This document shows, piece after piece, positions 1 through 11,690 of a DNA stretch of 64,000 nucleotides (positions within the stretch are counted from its first letter, which is position 1; each line of letters starts with the position of its first letter). A program made the translations under genes and the position numbers. The DNA is from Cyprinodon diabolis (lineage: Eukaryota; Chordata; Actinopteri; Cyprinodontiformes; Cyprinodontidae), in assembly GCA_030533445.1 (NCBI GenBank), contig CM060068.1:49781659-49845658 (forward strand), read 5' to 3'. The notes beneath the pieces are model-generated. The model saw only the letters and a program-made list of their open reading frames with translations, did not search any database and was not told the DNA's origin.

Positions 1-3000
1 CTTTGGTTTACACAGGGCTCTGGATTATAAAGGGCTCTAGTTTATTACGGGCTCTGATTTATAACCGTCTTTGGTTTATAAAGGGCTCTAGTTTTTAAAG
101 GGCTCTGGTTTATAACGGGCTCTGGTATATAAAGGTCTCTGGTTTAAAAAGGCCTCTGGTTTATAACTGCATTTGGTTTATAAAGGGCTGTGGTTTATAA
201 CGGGCTCTGCTTTATAACCGGCTTTGGTTTATAAAGGGCTCTGGTTTATAAAGGGCTCTGGTTTATTACAGGCTCTGGCTTATAACGGACTTTGGTTTAA
301 AAAGGCCTCTGGTTTATAACTGCATTTGGTTTATAAAGGGCTCTGGTTTATAACGGGCTCTGCTTTATAACCGGCTTTGGTTTATAAAGGGCACTGGTTT
401 ATATAGGGCTCTGGTTTATTACAGGCTCTGGTATATAAAGGGCTTTGTTTTATACAGGGCGCTGGTTTATAAAGGGCTCTGGTTTATAAAGGGCTCTGGT
501 TTATAACGGGCTCTGGTATATAAAGGGCTCTGGTTTTAAATGTCCTCTGGTTCATACAGGGCTCTGGTTTATAACTGTCTTTGGTTTATAACGGGCTCTG
601 GTTTATAACCGTCTTTGGTTTATAACGGGCTCTGGTTTATAAAGGCTTCTGGTTTATAAAGGGCTCTGGTTTATAACAGGCTCTGGTTTACAACTGTCTT
701 TGGTTTATAACGGGCTCTGGTTTATAAAGGGCTCTGGTTTGTAAAGGGCTCTGGTTTATAACGGGCTCTGGTTTATGAAGGGCTCTGGTTTATAAAGGGC
801 TCTGGTTTTTCAAGGGCTCTGGTTTTTAACGTCCTATGGCTAATAACGGGCTTTGGTTTAAAAAGGCGTCTGGTTTATAAAAGGCTCTGGTTTATAATGG
901 GCTCTGGTTTATAACGGGCTCTGGTTTAAATAGGGCTTTTGTTTCTAAAGGGCTTTGGTTTATAAAGGGCTTTGGTTTATAAAGGGCTCTGGATTATAAA
1001 GGGCTTTGGTTTATAAAGGCTTCTGGTTTATAAAGTGCTCTGGTTTATAAAAGGCTCTGGTTTATAACCGTCTTTGGTTTATAACGGGCTCTGGTTTATA
1101 ACCAGCTTTGGTTTATAAAGGGCTCTGGTTTATAACCAGCTTTGGTTTATAAAGGGCTCTGGTTTATAAAGGGCTATGATTCATAACGGGCTCTGATTTA
1201 TAACCGGCTTTGGTTTATAAAGGGCTCTAGTTTATAACCGGCTCTGGTTTATAAAGGCTTCTGGTTGATAACGGGCTCTGGTTTATAACGGGCTCTGGTT
1301 AATAACAAGCTTTGGTTCATAAAGGGCTCTGGTTTATAAAGGGTTATGATTCATAATGGGCTATGATTCATAACCGGCTATGGTTTATAAAGGGCTCTAG
1401 TTTATAAAGGGCTATGATTGATAACGGGCTCTGATTTATAACCGGATTTGGTTTATAAAGAGTTCTGGTTGATAAAAGGGCTCGGGTTTATAAAGGGCTC
1501 TGGTTTATAAAGGGCTCTAGTTTATAAAGGGCTATGATTGATAACGGGCTCTGATTTATAACCGGATTTGGTTTATAAAGAGTTCTGTTTGATAAAAGGG
1601 CTCGGGTTTATAAAGGGCTCTGGTTTATAAAGGGCTCTGGTTTATAACGGGCTCTGGTTTATAAAGGGCTCTGGTTTATAAAGGGCTCTGGTTTTTCAAG
1701 GGCTCTGGTTTTTAACATCCTATGGCTTATAACGGGCTTTGGTTTAAAAAGGCCTCTGGTTTATAAAAGGCTCTGGCTTATAACGGGCTCTGCTTTATAA
1801 CCGGCTTTGGTTTATAAAGGGCTCTGGTTTATAAAGGGCTCTGGTTTATTACAGGCTCTGGCTTATAACGGACTTTGGTTTAAAAAGGCCTCTGGTTTAT
1901 AACTGCATTTGGTTTATAAAGGGCTCTGGTTTATAACGGGCTCTGCTTTATAACCGGCTTTGGTTTATAAAGGGCACTGGTTTATATAGGGCTCTGGTTT
2001 ATTACAGGCTCTGGTATATAAAGGGCTTTGGTTTATACAGGGCGCTGGTTTATAAAGGGCTCTGGTTTATAACGGGCTCTGGTTTATAACGGGCTCTGGT
2101 ATATAAAGGGCTCTGGTTTTAAATGTCCTCTGGTTCATACAGGGCTCTGGTTTATAACTGTCTTTGGTTTATAACGGGCTCTGGTTTATAACCGTCTTTG
2201 GTTTATAACGGGCTCTGGTTTATAAAGGCTTCTGGTTTATAAAGGGCTCTGGTTTATAACAGGCTCTGGTTTACAACTGTCTTTGGTTTATAACGGGCTC
2301 TGGTTTATAAAGGGCTCTGGTTTGTAAAGGGCTCTGGTTTATAACGGGCTCTGGTTTATGAAGGGCTCTGGTTTATAAAGGGCTCTGGTTTTTCAAGGGC
2401 TCTGGTTTTTAACGTCCTATGGCTAATAACGGGCTTTGGTTTAAAAAGGCGTCTGGTTTATAAAAGGCTCTGGTTTATAATGGGCTCTGGTTTATAACGG
2501 GCTCTGGTTTAAATAGGGCTTTTGTTTCTAAAGGGCTTTGGTTTATAAAGGGCTTTGGTTTATAAAGGGCTCTGGATTATAAAGGGCTTTGGTTTATAAA
2601 GGCTTCTGGTTTATAAAGTGCTCTGGTTTATAAAAGGCTCTGGTTTATAACCGTCTTTGGTTTATAACGGGCTCTGCTTTATAACCAGCTTTGGTTTATA
2701 AAGGGCTCTGGTTTATAACCAGCTTTGGTTTATAAAGGGCTCTGGTTTATAAAGGGCTATGATTCATAACGGGCTCTGATTTATAACCGGCTTTGGTTTA
2801 TAAAGGGCTCTAGTTTATAACCGGCTCTGGTTTATAAAGGCTTCTGGTTGATAACGGGCTCTGGTTTATAACGGGCTCTGGTTAATAACAAGCTTTGGTT
2901 CATAAAGGGCTCTGGTTTATAAAGGGTTATGATTCATAATGGGCTATGATTCATAACCGGCTATGGTTTATAAAGGGCTCTAGTTTATAAAGGGCTATGA

Positions 3001-6000
3001 TTGATAACGGGCTCTGATTTATAACCGGATTTGGTTTATAAAGAGTTCTGGTTGATAAAAGGGCTCGGGTTTATAAAGGGCTCTGGTTTATAAAGGGCTC
3101 TAGTTTATAAAGGGCTATGATTGATAACGGGCTCTGATTTATAACCGGATTTGGTTTATAAAGAGTTCTGGTTGATAAAAGGGCTCGGGTTTATAAAGGG
3201 CTCTGGTTTATAAAGGGCTCTGGTTTATAACGGGCTCTGGTTTATAAAGGGCTCTGGTTTATAAAGGGCTCTGGTTTTTCAAGGGCTCTGGTTTTTAACA
3301 TCCTATGGCTTATAACGGGCTTTGGTTTAAAAAGGCCTCTGGTTTATAAAAGGCTCTGGCTTATAACGGGCTCTGCTTTATAACCGGCTTTGGTTTATAA
3401 AGGGCTCTGGTTTATAAAGGGCTCTGGTTTATTACAGGCTCTGGCTTATAACGGACTTTGGTTTAAAAAGGCCTCTGGTTTATAACTGCATTTGGTTTAT
3501 AAAGGGCTCTGGTTTGTAACGGGCTCTGCTTTATAACCGGCTTTGGTTTATAAAGGGCACTGGTTTATATAGGGCTCTGGTTTATTACAGGCTCTGGTAT
3601 ATAAAGGGCTTTGGTTTATACAGGGCGCTGGTTTATAAGGGCTCTGGTATATAAAGGGCTCTGGTTTTAAATGTCCTCTGGTTCATACAGGGCTCTGGTT
3701 TATAACTGTCTTTGGTTTATAACGGGCTCTGGTTTATAACCGTCTTTGGTTTATAACGGGCTCTGGTTTATAAAGGCTTCTGGTTTATAAAGGGCTCTGG
3801 TTTATAACCAGCTTTGGTTTATAAAGGGCTCTGGTTTATAAAGGGCTATGATTCATAACGGGCTCTGATTTATAACCGGCTTTGGTTTATAAAGGGCTCT
3901 AGTTTATAACCGGCTCTGGTTTATAAAGGCTCCTGGTTTATAACGGGCTCTGGTTTATAACGGGCTCTGGTTAATAACAAGCTTTGGTTCATAAAGGGCT
4001 CTGGTTTATAAAGGGTTATGATTCATAACGGGCTCTGATTCATAACCGGCTATGGTTTATAAAGGGCTCTAGTTTATAAAGGGCTATGATTGATAACGGG
4101 CTCTGATTTATAACCGGATTTGGTTTATAAAGAGTTCTGGTTGATAAAAGGGCTCGGGTTTATAAAGGGCTCTGGTTTATAAAGGGCTCTAGTTTATAAA
4201 GGGCTATGATTGATAACGGGCTCTGATTTATAACCGGATTTGGTTTATAAAGAGTTCTGGTTGATAAAAGGGCTCGGGTTTATAAAGGGCTCTGGTTTAT
4301 AAAGGGCTCTGGTTTTTCAAGGGCTCTGGTTTTTAACGTCCTATGGCTAATAACGGGCTTTGGTTTAAAAAGGCGTCTGGTTTATAAAAGGCTCTGGTTT
4401 ATAATGGGCTCTGGTTTATAACGGGCTCTGGTTTAAATAGGGCTTTTGTTTCTAAAGGGCTTTGGTTTATAAAGGGCTTTGGTTTATAAAGGGCTCTGGA
4501 TTATAAAGGGCTGTGGTTTATAAAGGCTTCTGGTTTATAAAGTGCTCTGGTTTATAAAAGGCTCTGGTTTATAACCGTCTTTGGTTTATAACGGGCTCTG
4601 CTTTATAACCAGCTTTGGTTTATAAAGGGCTCTGGTTTATAACCAGCTTTGGTTTATAAAGGGCTCTGGTTTATAAAGGGCTATGATTCATAACGGGCTC
4701 TGATTTATAACCGGCTTTGGTTTATAAAGGACTCTAGTTTATAACCGGCTCTGGTTTATAAAGGCTTCTGGTTGATAACGGGCTCTGGTTTATAACGGGC
4801 TCTGGTTAATAACAAGCTTTGGTTCATAAAGGGCTCTGGTTTATAAAGGGTTATGATTCATAATGGGCTATGATTCATAACCGGCTATGGTTTATAAAGG
4901 GCTCTAGTTTATAAAGGGCTATGATTGATAACGGGCTCTGATTTATAACCGGATTTGGTTTATAAAGAGTTCTGGTTGATAAAAGGGCTCGGGTTTATAA
5001 AGGGCTCTGGTTTATAAAGGGCTCTAGTTTATAAAGGGCTATGATTGATAACGGGCTCTGATTTATAACCGGATTTGGTTTATAAAGAGTTCTGGTTGAT
5101 AAAAGGGCTCGGGTTTATAAAGGGCTCTGGTTTATAAAGGGCTCTGGTTTATAACGGGCTCTGGTTTATAAAGGGCTCTGGTTTATAAAGGGCTCTGGTT
5201 TTTCAAGGGCTCTGGTTTTTAACATCCTATGGCTTATAACGGGCTTTGGTTTAAAAAGGCCTCTGGTTTATAAAAGGCTCTGGCTTATAACGGGCTCTGC
5301 TTTATAACCGGCTTTGGTTTATAAAGGGCTCTGGTTTATAAAGGGCTCTGGTTTATTACAGGCTCTGGCTTATAACGGACTTTGGTTTAAAAAGGCCTCT
5401 GGTTTATAACTGCATTTGGTTTATAAAGGGCTCTGGTTTGTAACGGGCTCTGCTTTATAACCGGCTTTGGTTTATAAAGGGCACTGGTTTATATAGGGCT
5501 CTGGTTTATTACAGGCTCTGGTATATAAAGGGCTTTGGTTTATACAGGGCGCTGGTTTATAACGGGCTCTGGTATATAAAGGGCTCTGGTTTTAAATGTC
5601 CTCTGGTTCATACAGGGCTCTGGTTTATAACTGTCTTTGGTTTATAACGGGCTCTGGTTTATAACCGTCTTTGGTTTATAACGGGCTCTGGTTTATAAAG
5701 GCTTCTGGTTTATAAAGGGCTCTGGTTTATAACCAGCTTTGGTTTATAAAGGGCTCTGGTTTATAAAGGGCTATGATTCATAACGGGCTCTGATTTATAA
5801 CCGGCTTTGGTTTATAAAGGGCTCTAGTTTATAACCGGCTCTGGTTTATAAAGGCTCCTGGTTTATAACGGGCTCTGGTTTATAACGGGCTCTGGTTAAT
5901 AACAAGCTTTGGTTCATAAAGGGCTCTGGTTTATAAAGGGTTATGATTCATAACGGGCTCTGATTCATAACCGGCTATGGTTTATAAAGGGCTCTAGTTT

Positions 6001-7440
6001 ATAAAGGGCTATGATTGATAACAGGCTCTGATTTATAACCGGATTTGGTTTATAAAGAGTTCTGGTTGATAAAAGGGCTCGGGTTTATAAAGGGCTCTGG
6101 TTTATAAAGGGCTCTAGTTTATAAAGGGCTATGATTGATAACGGGCTCTGATTTATAACCGGATTTGGTTTATAAAGAGTTCTGGTTGATAAAAGGGCTC
6201 GGGTTTATAAAGGGCTCTGGTTTATAAAGGGCTCTGGTTTATAACGGGCTCTGGTTTATAAAGGGCTCTGGTTTATAAAGGGCTCTGGTTTTTCAAGGGC
6301 TCTGGTTTTTAACATCCTATGGCTTATAACGGGCTTTGGTTTAAAAAGGCCTCTGGTTTATAAAAGGCTCTGGCTTATAACGGGCTCTGCTTTATAACCG
6401 GCTTTGGTTTATAAAGGGCTCTGGTTTATAAAGGGCTCTGGTTTATTACAGGCTCTGGCTTATAACGGACTTTGGTTTAAAAAGGCCTCTGGTTTATAAC
6501 TGCATTTGGTTTATAAAGGGCTCTGGTTTATAATGGGCTCTGCTTTATAACCGGCTTTGGTTTATAAAGGGCACTGGTTTATATAGGGCTCTGGTTTATT
6601 ACAGGCTCTGGTATATAAAGGGCTTTGGTTTATACAGGGCGCTGGTTTATAAAGGGCTCTGGTTTATAAAGGGCTCTGGTTTATAACGGGCTCTGGTATA
6701 TAAAGGGCTCTGGTTTTAAATGTCCTCTGGTTCATACAGGGCTCTGGTTTATAACTGTCTTTGGTTTATAACGGGCTCTGGTTTATAACCGTCTTTGGTT
6801 TATAACGGGCTCTGGTTTATAAAGGCTTCTGGTTTATAAAGGGCTCTGGTTTATAACAGGCTCTGGTTTACAACTGTCTTTGGTTTATAACGGGCTCTGG
6901 TTTATAAAGGGCTCTGGTTTGTAAAGGGCTCTGGTTTATAACGGGCTCTGGTTTATGAAGGGCTCTGGTTTATAAAGGGCTCTGGTTTTTCAAGGGCTCT
7001 GGTTTTTAACGTCCTATGGCTAATAACGGGCTTTGGTTTAAAAAGGCGTCTGGTTTATAAAAGGCTCTGGTTTATAATGGGCTCTGGTTTATAACGGGCT
7101 CTGGTTTAAAAAGGGCTTTTGTTTCTAAAGGGCTTTGGTTTATAAAGGGCTTTGGTTTATAAAGGGCTCTGGATTATAAAGGGCTTTGGTTTATAAAGGC
7201 TTCTGGTTTATAAAGTGCTCTGGTTTATAACAGGCTCTGGTTTATAACCGTCTTTGGTTTATAACGGGCTCTGGTTTATAACCAGCTTTGGTTTATAAAG
7301 CGCTCTGGTTTATAAAGGCTTCTGGTTTATAAAGGGCTCTGGTTTATAACAGGCTCTGGTTTACAACTGTCTTTAGTTTATAACGGGCTCTGATTTATAA
7401 CCGGCTATGGTTTATAAAGGGCTCTAGTTTATAAAGGGCT
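1..7440. repeat. 17-bp satellite, higher-order block 1 (about 1.58-kb unit)
   Basis: The block is a continuous array of a 17-bp monomer, GGCTCTGGTTTATAAAG, with variants such as GGCTTTGG, TTTATAACG, TTTATAACC and TTTCTAAAG. Variants recur in fixed order, giving a higher-order repeat. The marker GGCTCTGGCTTATAACGGAC occurs at 271, 1854, 3437, 5361 and 6441, so unit lengths are 1,583, 1,583, 1,924 and 1,080 bp. A second marker, GTCCTATGGC, at 831, 2414, 4338 and 7011 gives 1,583, 1,924 and 2,673 bp, the last spanning a block where the marker unit is missing. No open reading frame of note crosses it, because TTATAA gives a stop in one of three frames. The array extends beyond the left edge of the window. 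Confidence 0.95.
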
Positions 7441-10400
7441 CTGGTTTTTCAAGGGCATTGGTTTATAACAGGCTCTGGTTTACAACCGTCTTTGGTTTAT
7501 AACGGGCTCTGGTTTATAACAGGTTCTGGGTTATAACGGGCTCTGGTTTATAAAGGGCTCTAGTTTATAAAGGGCTCTGGTTTATAACATGCTCTGGTTT
7601 ATTACAGGCTCTGGTATATAAAGTGCTTTGGTTTCTAAAGAGCTTTGGTTTCTAAATGGCTTTAGTTTATAACGGCTCTGGTTAATAAATTGATCTGGTT
7701 TTTAATTGGCTCTGGTTCATAAAGGGCTCTGGCTTATAAGCGGTTTTGGTTTAAAAAGGCGTCCAGTTTATAGAAGGCTCTGGTTTATAACCTGCTTTGG
7801 TTTATAAAGGGCTCTGGTTTATAACGGGCTCTGGTTTATAACCGGCTTTGGTTTATAAAGAGCTCTGGTTGATAAAGGGCTCTGGTTTTTAGAGGGCTCT
7901 GGTTTATTACAGGCTCTGGTAAAGGGCGTTGGTTTATAAAGGGCTTTGGTTTCTAAAGAGCTTGGTTTATAACCGGCTTTGGTTTATAAAGGGCTCTAGT
8001 TTATAAAGGGCTCTGGTTTATAAAGGGCTCTGGTTTTTCAAGGCGTCTGGTTTATAAAAGGCTCTGGCTTATAACGGGCTTTGGTTTAAAAAGGCCTCTG
8101 GTTTATAACGGGTTTTGGTTTATAAAGGGTTCTGGTTTTTAATGCGCTCTGGTTCCTACAGGGCTCTGGTTTATAACCGGCTTTGGTTTATTAAGGGCTC
8201 TGGTTTTTAAAGAGCTCTGGTTTATTACAGGCTCTGGTATATAAAGGGCTTTGGTTTCTAAAGGGCTTTGCTTTCTAAAGAGCTTGGTTTATAAAGGGCG
8301 CTGGTTTATAACGGGCTCTGGTTTATAAAGGGCTGTGGTTTATAATGGGCTCTCATTTATAAAGGGCTCTGGTTTTTCATGGGCTCTGGTTCATAAAGGG
8401 CTCTGGTTTATAAAGGGCTCTGATTTTTAATGGGCTCTGGTTAATAAAGGGCTCTGGTTTTTAATGGGCTCTGGTTCATAAAAGGCTCTGGTTTATAACC
8501 GGCTTTGGTTTATAATGGGATCTGGTTTATAACAGGCTCTGGTTTATAACTAACTTTGGTCTATAAAGGGCTCTGGTTTATTGCAGGCTCTGGTATATAA
8601 AGGGCTTTGGTTTCTAATGGGTTTTGGTTTCTAAAGAGCTTGATTTATAACCGGCTTTGGTTTATAAAGGGCTCTGGTTTATAAAGGGCTCTGGTTTATA
8701 ACAGGCTCTGGTTTATAAAGGGCTCTGGTTTTTCAAGGTCTCTGGTTTTTAACATACTCTGGCTTATAACGGGCTTTGGTTTAAAAAGGCCTCTGGTTTA
8801 TAAAAGGCTCTGGCTTATAACGGGCTTTGGTTTAAAAAGGCCTCTGGTTTATAACAGGATTTGGTTTATAAAGGGCTCTGGTTTTTAAAGGGCTCTGGTT
8901 TATAACGGGCTCTGGTTTATAAAGGGCTGTGGTTTATAACGGGCTCTGGTTTATAACCGGCTATGGTTAATAAAGGGCTCTGGTTTTTAATGGGCTCTGG
9001 TTCGTAAAGGGCTCTGGCTTATAAGCGGTTTTGGTTTAAAAAGGCGTCCAGTTTATAGAAGGCTCTGGTTTATAACCTGCTTTGGTTTATAAAGGGCTCT
9101 GGTTTATAACGGGCTCTGGTTTATAACCGGCTTTGGTTTATAAAGAGCTCTGGTTGATAAAGGGCTCTGGTTTTTAGAGGGCTCTGGTTTATTACAGGCT
9201 CTGGTAAAGGGCTTTGGTTTATAAAGGGCTTTGGTTTCTAAAGAGCTTGGTTTATAACCGGCTTTGGTTTATAAAGGGCTCTAGTTTATAAAGGGCTCTG
9301 GTTTATAAAGGGCTCTGGTTTTTCAAGGGCTCTGGTTTTTAACATCCTATGGCTTATAACGGGCTTTGGTTTAAAAAGGCCTCTGGTTTATAAAAGGCTC
9401 TGGCTTATAACGGGCTTTGGTTTAAAAAGGCCTCTGGTTTATAACGGGTTTTGGTTTATAAATGGTTCTGGTTTTTAATGGGCTCTGGTTCCTACAGGAA
9501 TCTGGTTTATAATTGGCTTTGGTTTATAAAGGGCTCTGGTTTTTAAAGGGCTCTGGTTTATTACAGGCTCTGGTATATAAAGGGCTTTGGTTTCTAAAGG
9601 GCTTTAGTTTATAAGAGGGCTCTGGTTAATAAATTGATGTGGTTTTTAATGGGCTCTGGTTCATAAAGGGCTCTGGCTTATAAGCGGCTTTGGTTTAAAA
9701 AGGTGTCTGGTTTATAACGGGCTCTGGTTTATAACCGGCTTTGGTTTATAAAGAGCTCTGGTTGATAAAGGGCTCTGGTTTTTAGAGGGCTATGGTTTAT
9801 TACAGGCTCTGGTAAGGGCTTTGGTTTCTAAAGGGCTTTGGTTTCTAAAGAGCTTGGTTTATAACCGGCTTTGGTTTATAAAGGGCTCTAGTTTATAAAG
9901 GGCTCTGGTTAATAAAGGGCTCTGGTTTTTCAAGGGCTCTGGTTTTTAACATCCAATGGCTTATAACGGGCTTTGGTTTAAAAAGGCCTCTGGTTTATAA
10001 AATGCTCTGGCTTATAACGGGCTTCTGTTTAAAAAGGCCTCTGGTTTATAACTGAATTTGGTTTTTAAAGGGCTCTGGTTTATAACGGGCTCTGCTTTAT
10101 AACCGGCTTTGGTTTATAAAGGGCTCTGATTTATAAAGGGCTCTGGTTTATTACAGGCTCTGGTATATAATAGGCTCTGGTTTATAAAGGGCTCTGGTTT
10201 TTAATGGGCTCTGGTTCATACAGGGCTCTGGTTTATAACCGTCTTTGGTTTTTCAAGGGCTCCGGTTTTTAACATCCTATGGCTTATAACGGGCTTTGGT
10301 TTAAAAAGGCGTCTGGTTTATAAAAGGCTCTGGCTTATAACGGGCTTTGGTTTAAAAAGGCCTCTGGTTTATAACGGGTTTTGGTTTATAAAGGGTTCTG

Positions 10401-11422
10401 GTTTTTAATGCGCTCTGGTTCCTACAGGGCTCTGGTTTATAACCGGCTTTGGTTTATTAAGGGCTCTGGTTTTTAAAGAGCTCTGGTTTATTACAGGCTC
10501 TGGTATATAAAGGGCTTTGGTTTCTAAAGGGCTTTGCTTTCTAAAGAGCTTGGTTTATAAAGGGCGCTGGTTTATAACGGGCTCTGGTTTATAAAGGGCT
10601 GTGGTTTATAATGGGCTCTGGTTTATAAAGGGCTCTGGTTTTTCATGGGCTCTGGTTCATAAAGGGCTCTGGTTTATAAAGGGCTCTGATTTTTAATGGG
10701 CTCTGGTTAATAAAGGGCTCTGGTTTTTAATGGGCTCTAGTTCATAAAAGGCTCTGGTTTATAACCGGCTTTGGTTTATAATGGGATCTGGTTTATAACA
10801 GGCTCTGGTTTATAACTAACTTTGGTCTATAAAGGGCTCTGGTTTATTGCAGGCTCTGGTATATAAAGGGCTTTGGTTTCTAAAGGGTTTTGGTTTCTAA
10901 AGAGCTTGATTTATAACCGGCTTTGGTTTATAAAGGGCTCTGGTTTATAAAGGGCTCTGGTTTATAACAGGCTCTGGTTTATAAAGGGCTCTGGTTTTTC
11001 AAGGGCTCTGGTTTTTAACATACTCTGGCTTATAACGGGCTTTGGTTTAAAAAGGCCTCTGGTTTATAAAAGGCTCTGGCTTATAACGGGCTTTGGTTTA
11101 AAAAGGCCTCTGGTTTATAACAGGATTTGGTTTATAAAGGGCTCTGGTTTTTAAAGGGCTCTGGTTTATAACGGGCTCTGGTTTATAAAGGGCTGTGGTT
11201 TATAACGGGCTCTGGTTTATAACCGGCTATGGTTAATAAAGGGCTCTGGTTTTTAATAGGCTCTGGTTCATAAAGGGCTCTGGCTTATAAGCGGCTTTGG
11301 TTTAAAAAGGCGTCTGGTTTATAAAAGGCTCTGGTTTATAACCGGCTTTGGTTTATAAAGGGCTCTGGTTTATAACGGGCTCTGATTTATAACCGGCTTT
11401 GGTTTATAAAGGGCTCTGGTTT
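7441..11422. repeat. 17-bp satellite, block 2 (paralogous to 53.4-56.1 kb)
   Basis: This is the same 17-bp satellite with a different order of variants from block 1. From GGGCATTGG at 7453 to the dispersed repeat it matches the stretch from 53418 to 56102 in variant order. It is about 1,286 bp longer than that counterpart. The excess corresponds to an internal duplication: the marker CTTATAAGCGGTTTTGG appears twice here, offset 1,285 bp (near 7733 and 9018), and only once in the 53-56 kb copy. The stretch 8041-9000 also resembles 10310-11270 (the variant AATGCGC lies at 8141 and 10407). No gene is seen. Confidence 0.9.
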
Positions 11423-11690
11423 AATTCAATTTCAATTCAGTTTTTCAATTCAGTTTATTTATATAGCGCCAAATTCACAACACATGTCATCTCAAGGCAC
11501 TTTACAGTTCAACCAGATCATACAGTCAAATTGATACAAAGTTTTCTATCTAAGGAAAACCAGTTGATTGCATTGACTCATTGACTCAAATACAATCCCT
11601 CACACTAAGCATGCTTGTAGCGACAGTGGAGAGGAAAAACTCCCTTTTAACAGGAAGAAACCTCCAGCAGAACCAGGCTCAGTGTGAGCG
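11423..11690. mobile_element. Dispersed fish repeat inside satellite, copy 1
   Basis: This is a 268-bp non-satellite insert beginning with AATTCAATT-type runs and TTTATTTATATAGCGCC and ending in AGAACCAGGCTCAGTGTGAGCG. From memory it resembles a very common interspersed repeat of spiny-rayed fish genomes; I cannot assign its class. No terminal inverted repeats and no coding capacity are visible. The satellite reads GGTTTA on the left and TTTATAAAG on the right, so a short TTTA target duplication is possible but not provable in this sequence. The same insert with the same satellite flanks recurs three more times in the window, so it spread with the satellite rather than by repeated insertion. 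A 61-codon frame across its left edge is a chance frame. Confidence 0.8.

Noticed and set aside
11399..11584. 61-codon frame repeated at 50280 and 56078
   Set aside because: It starts in satellite and runs into the dispersed repeat. Its identity among copies reflects the duplicated DNA, not coding selection.
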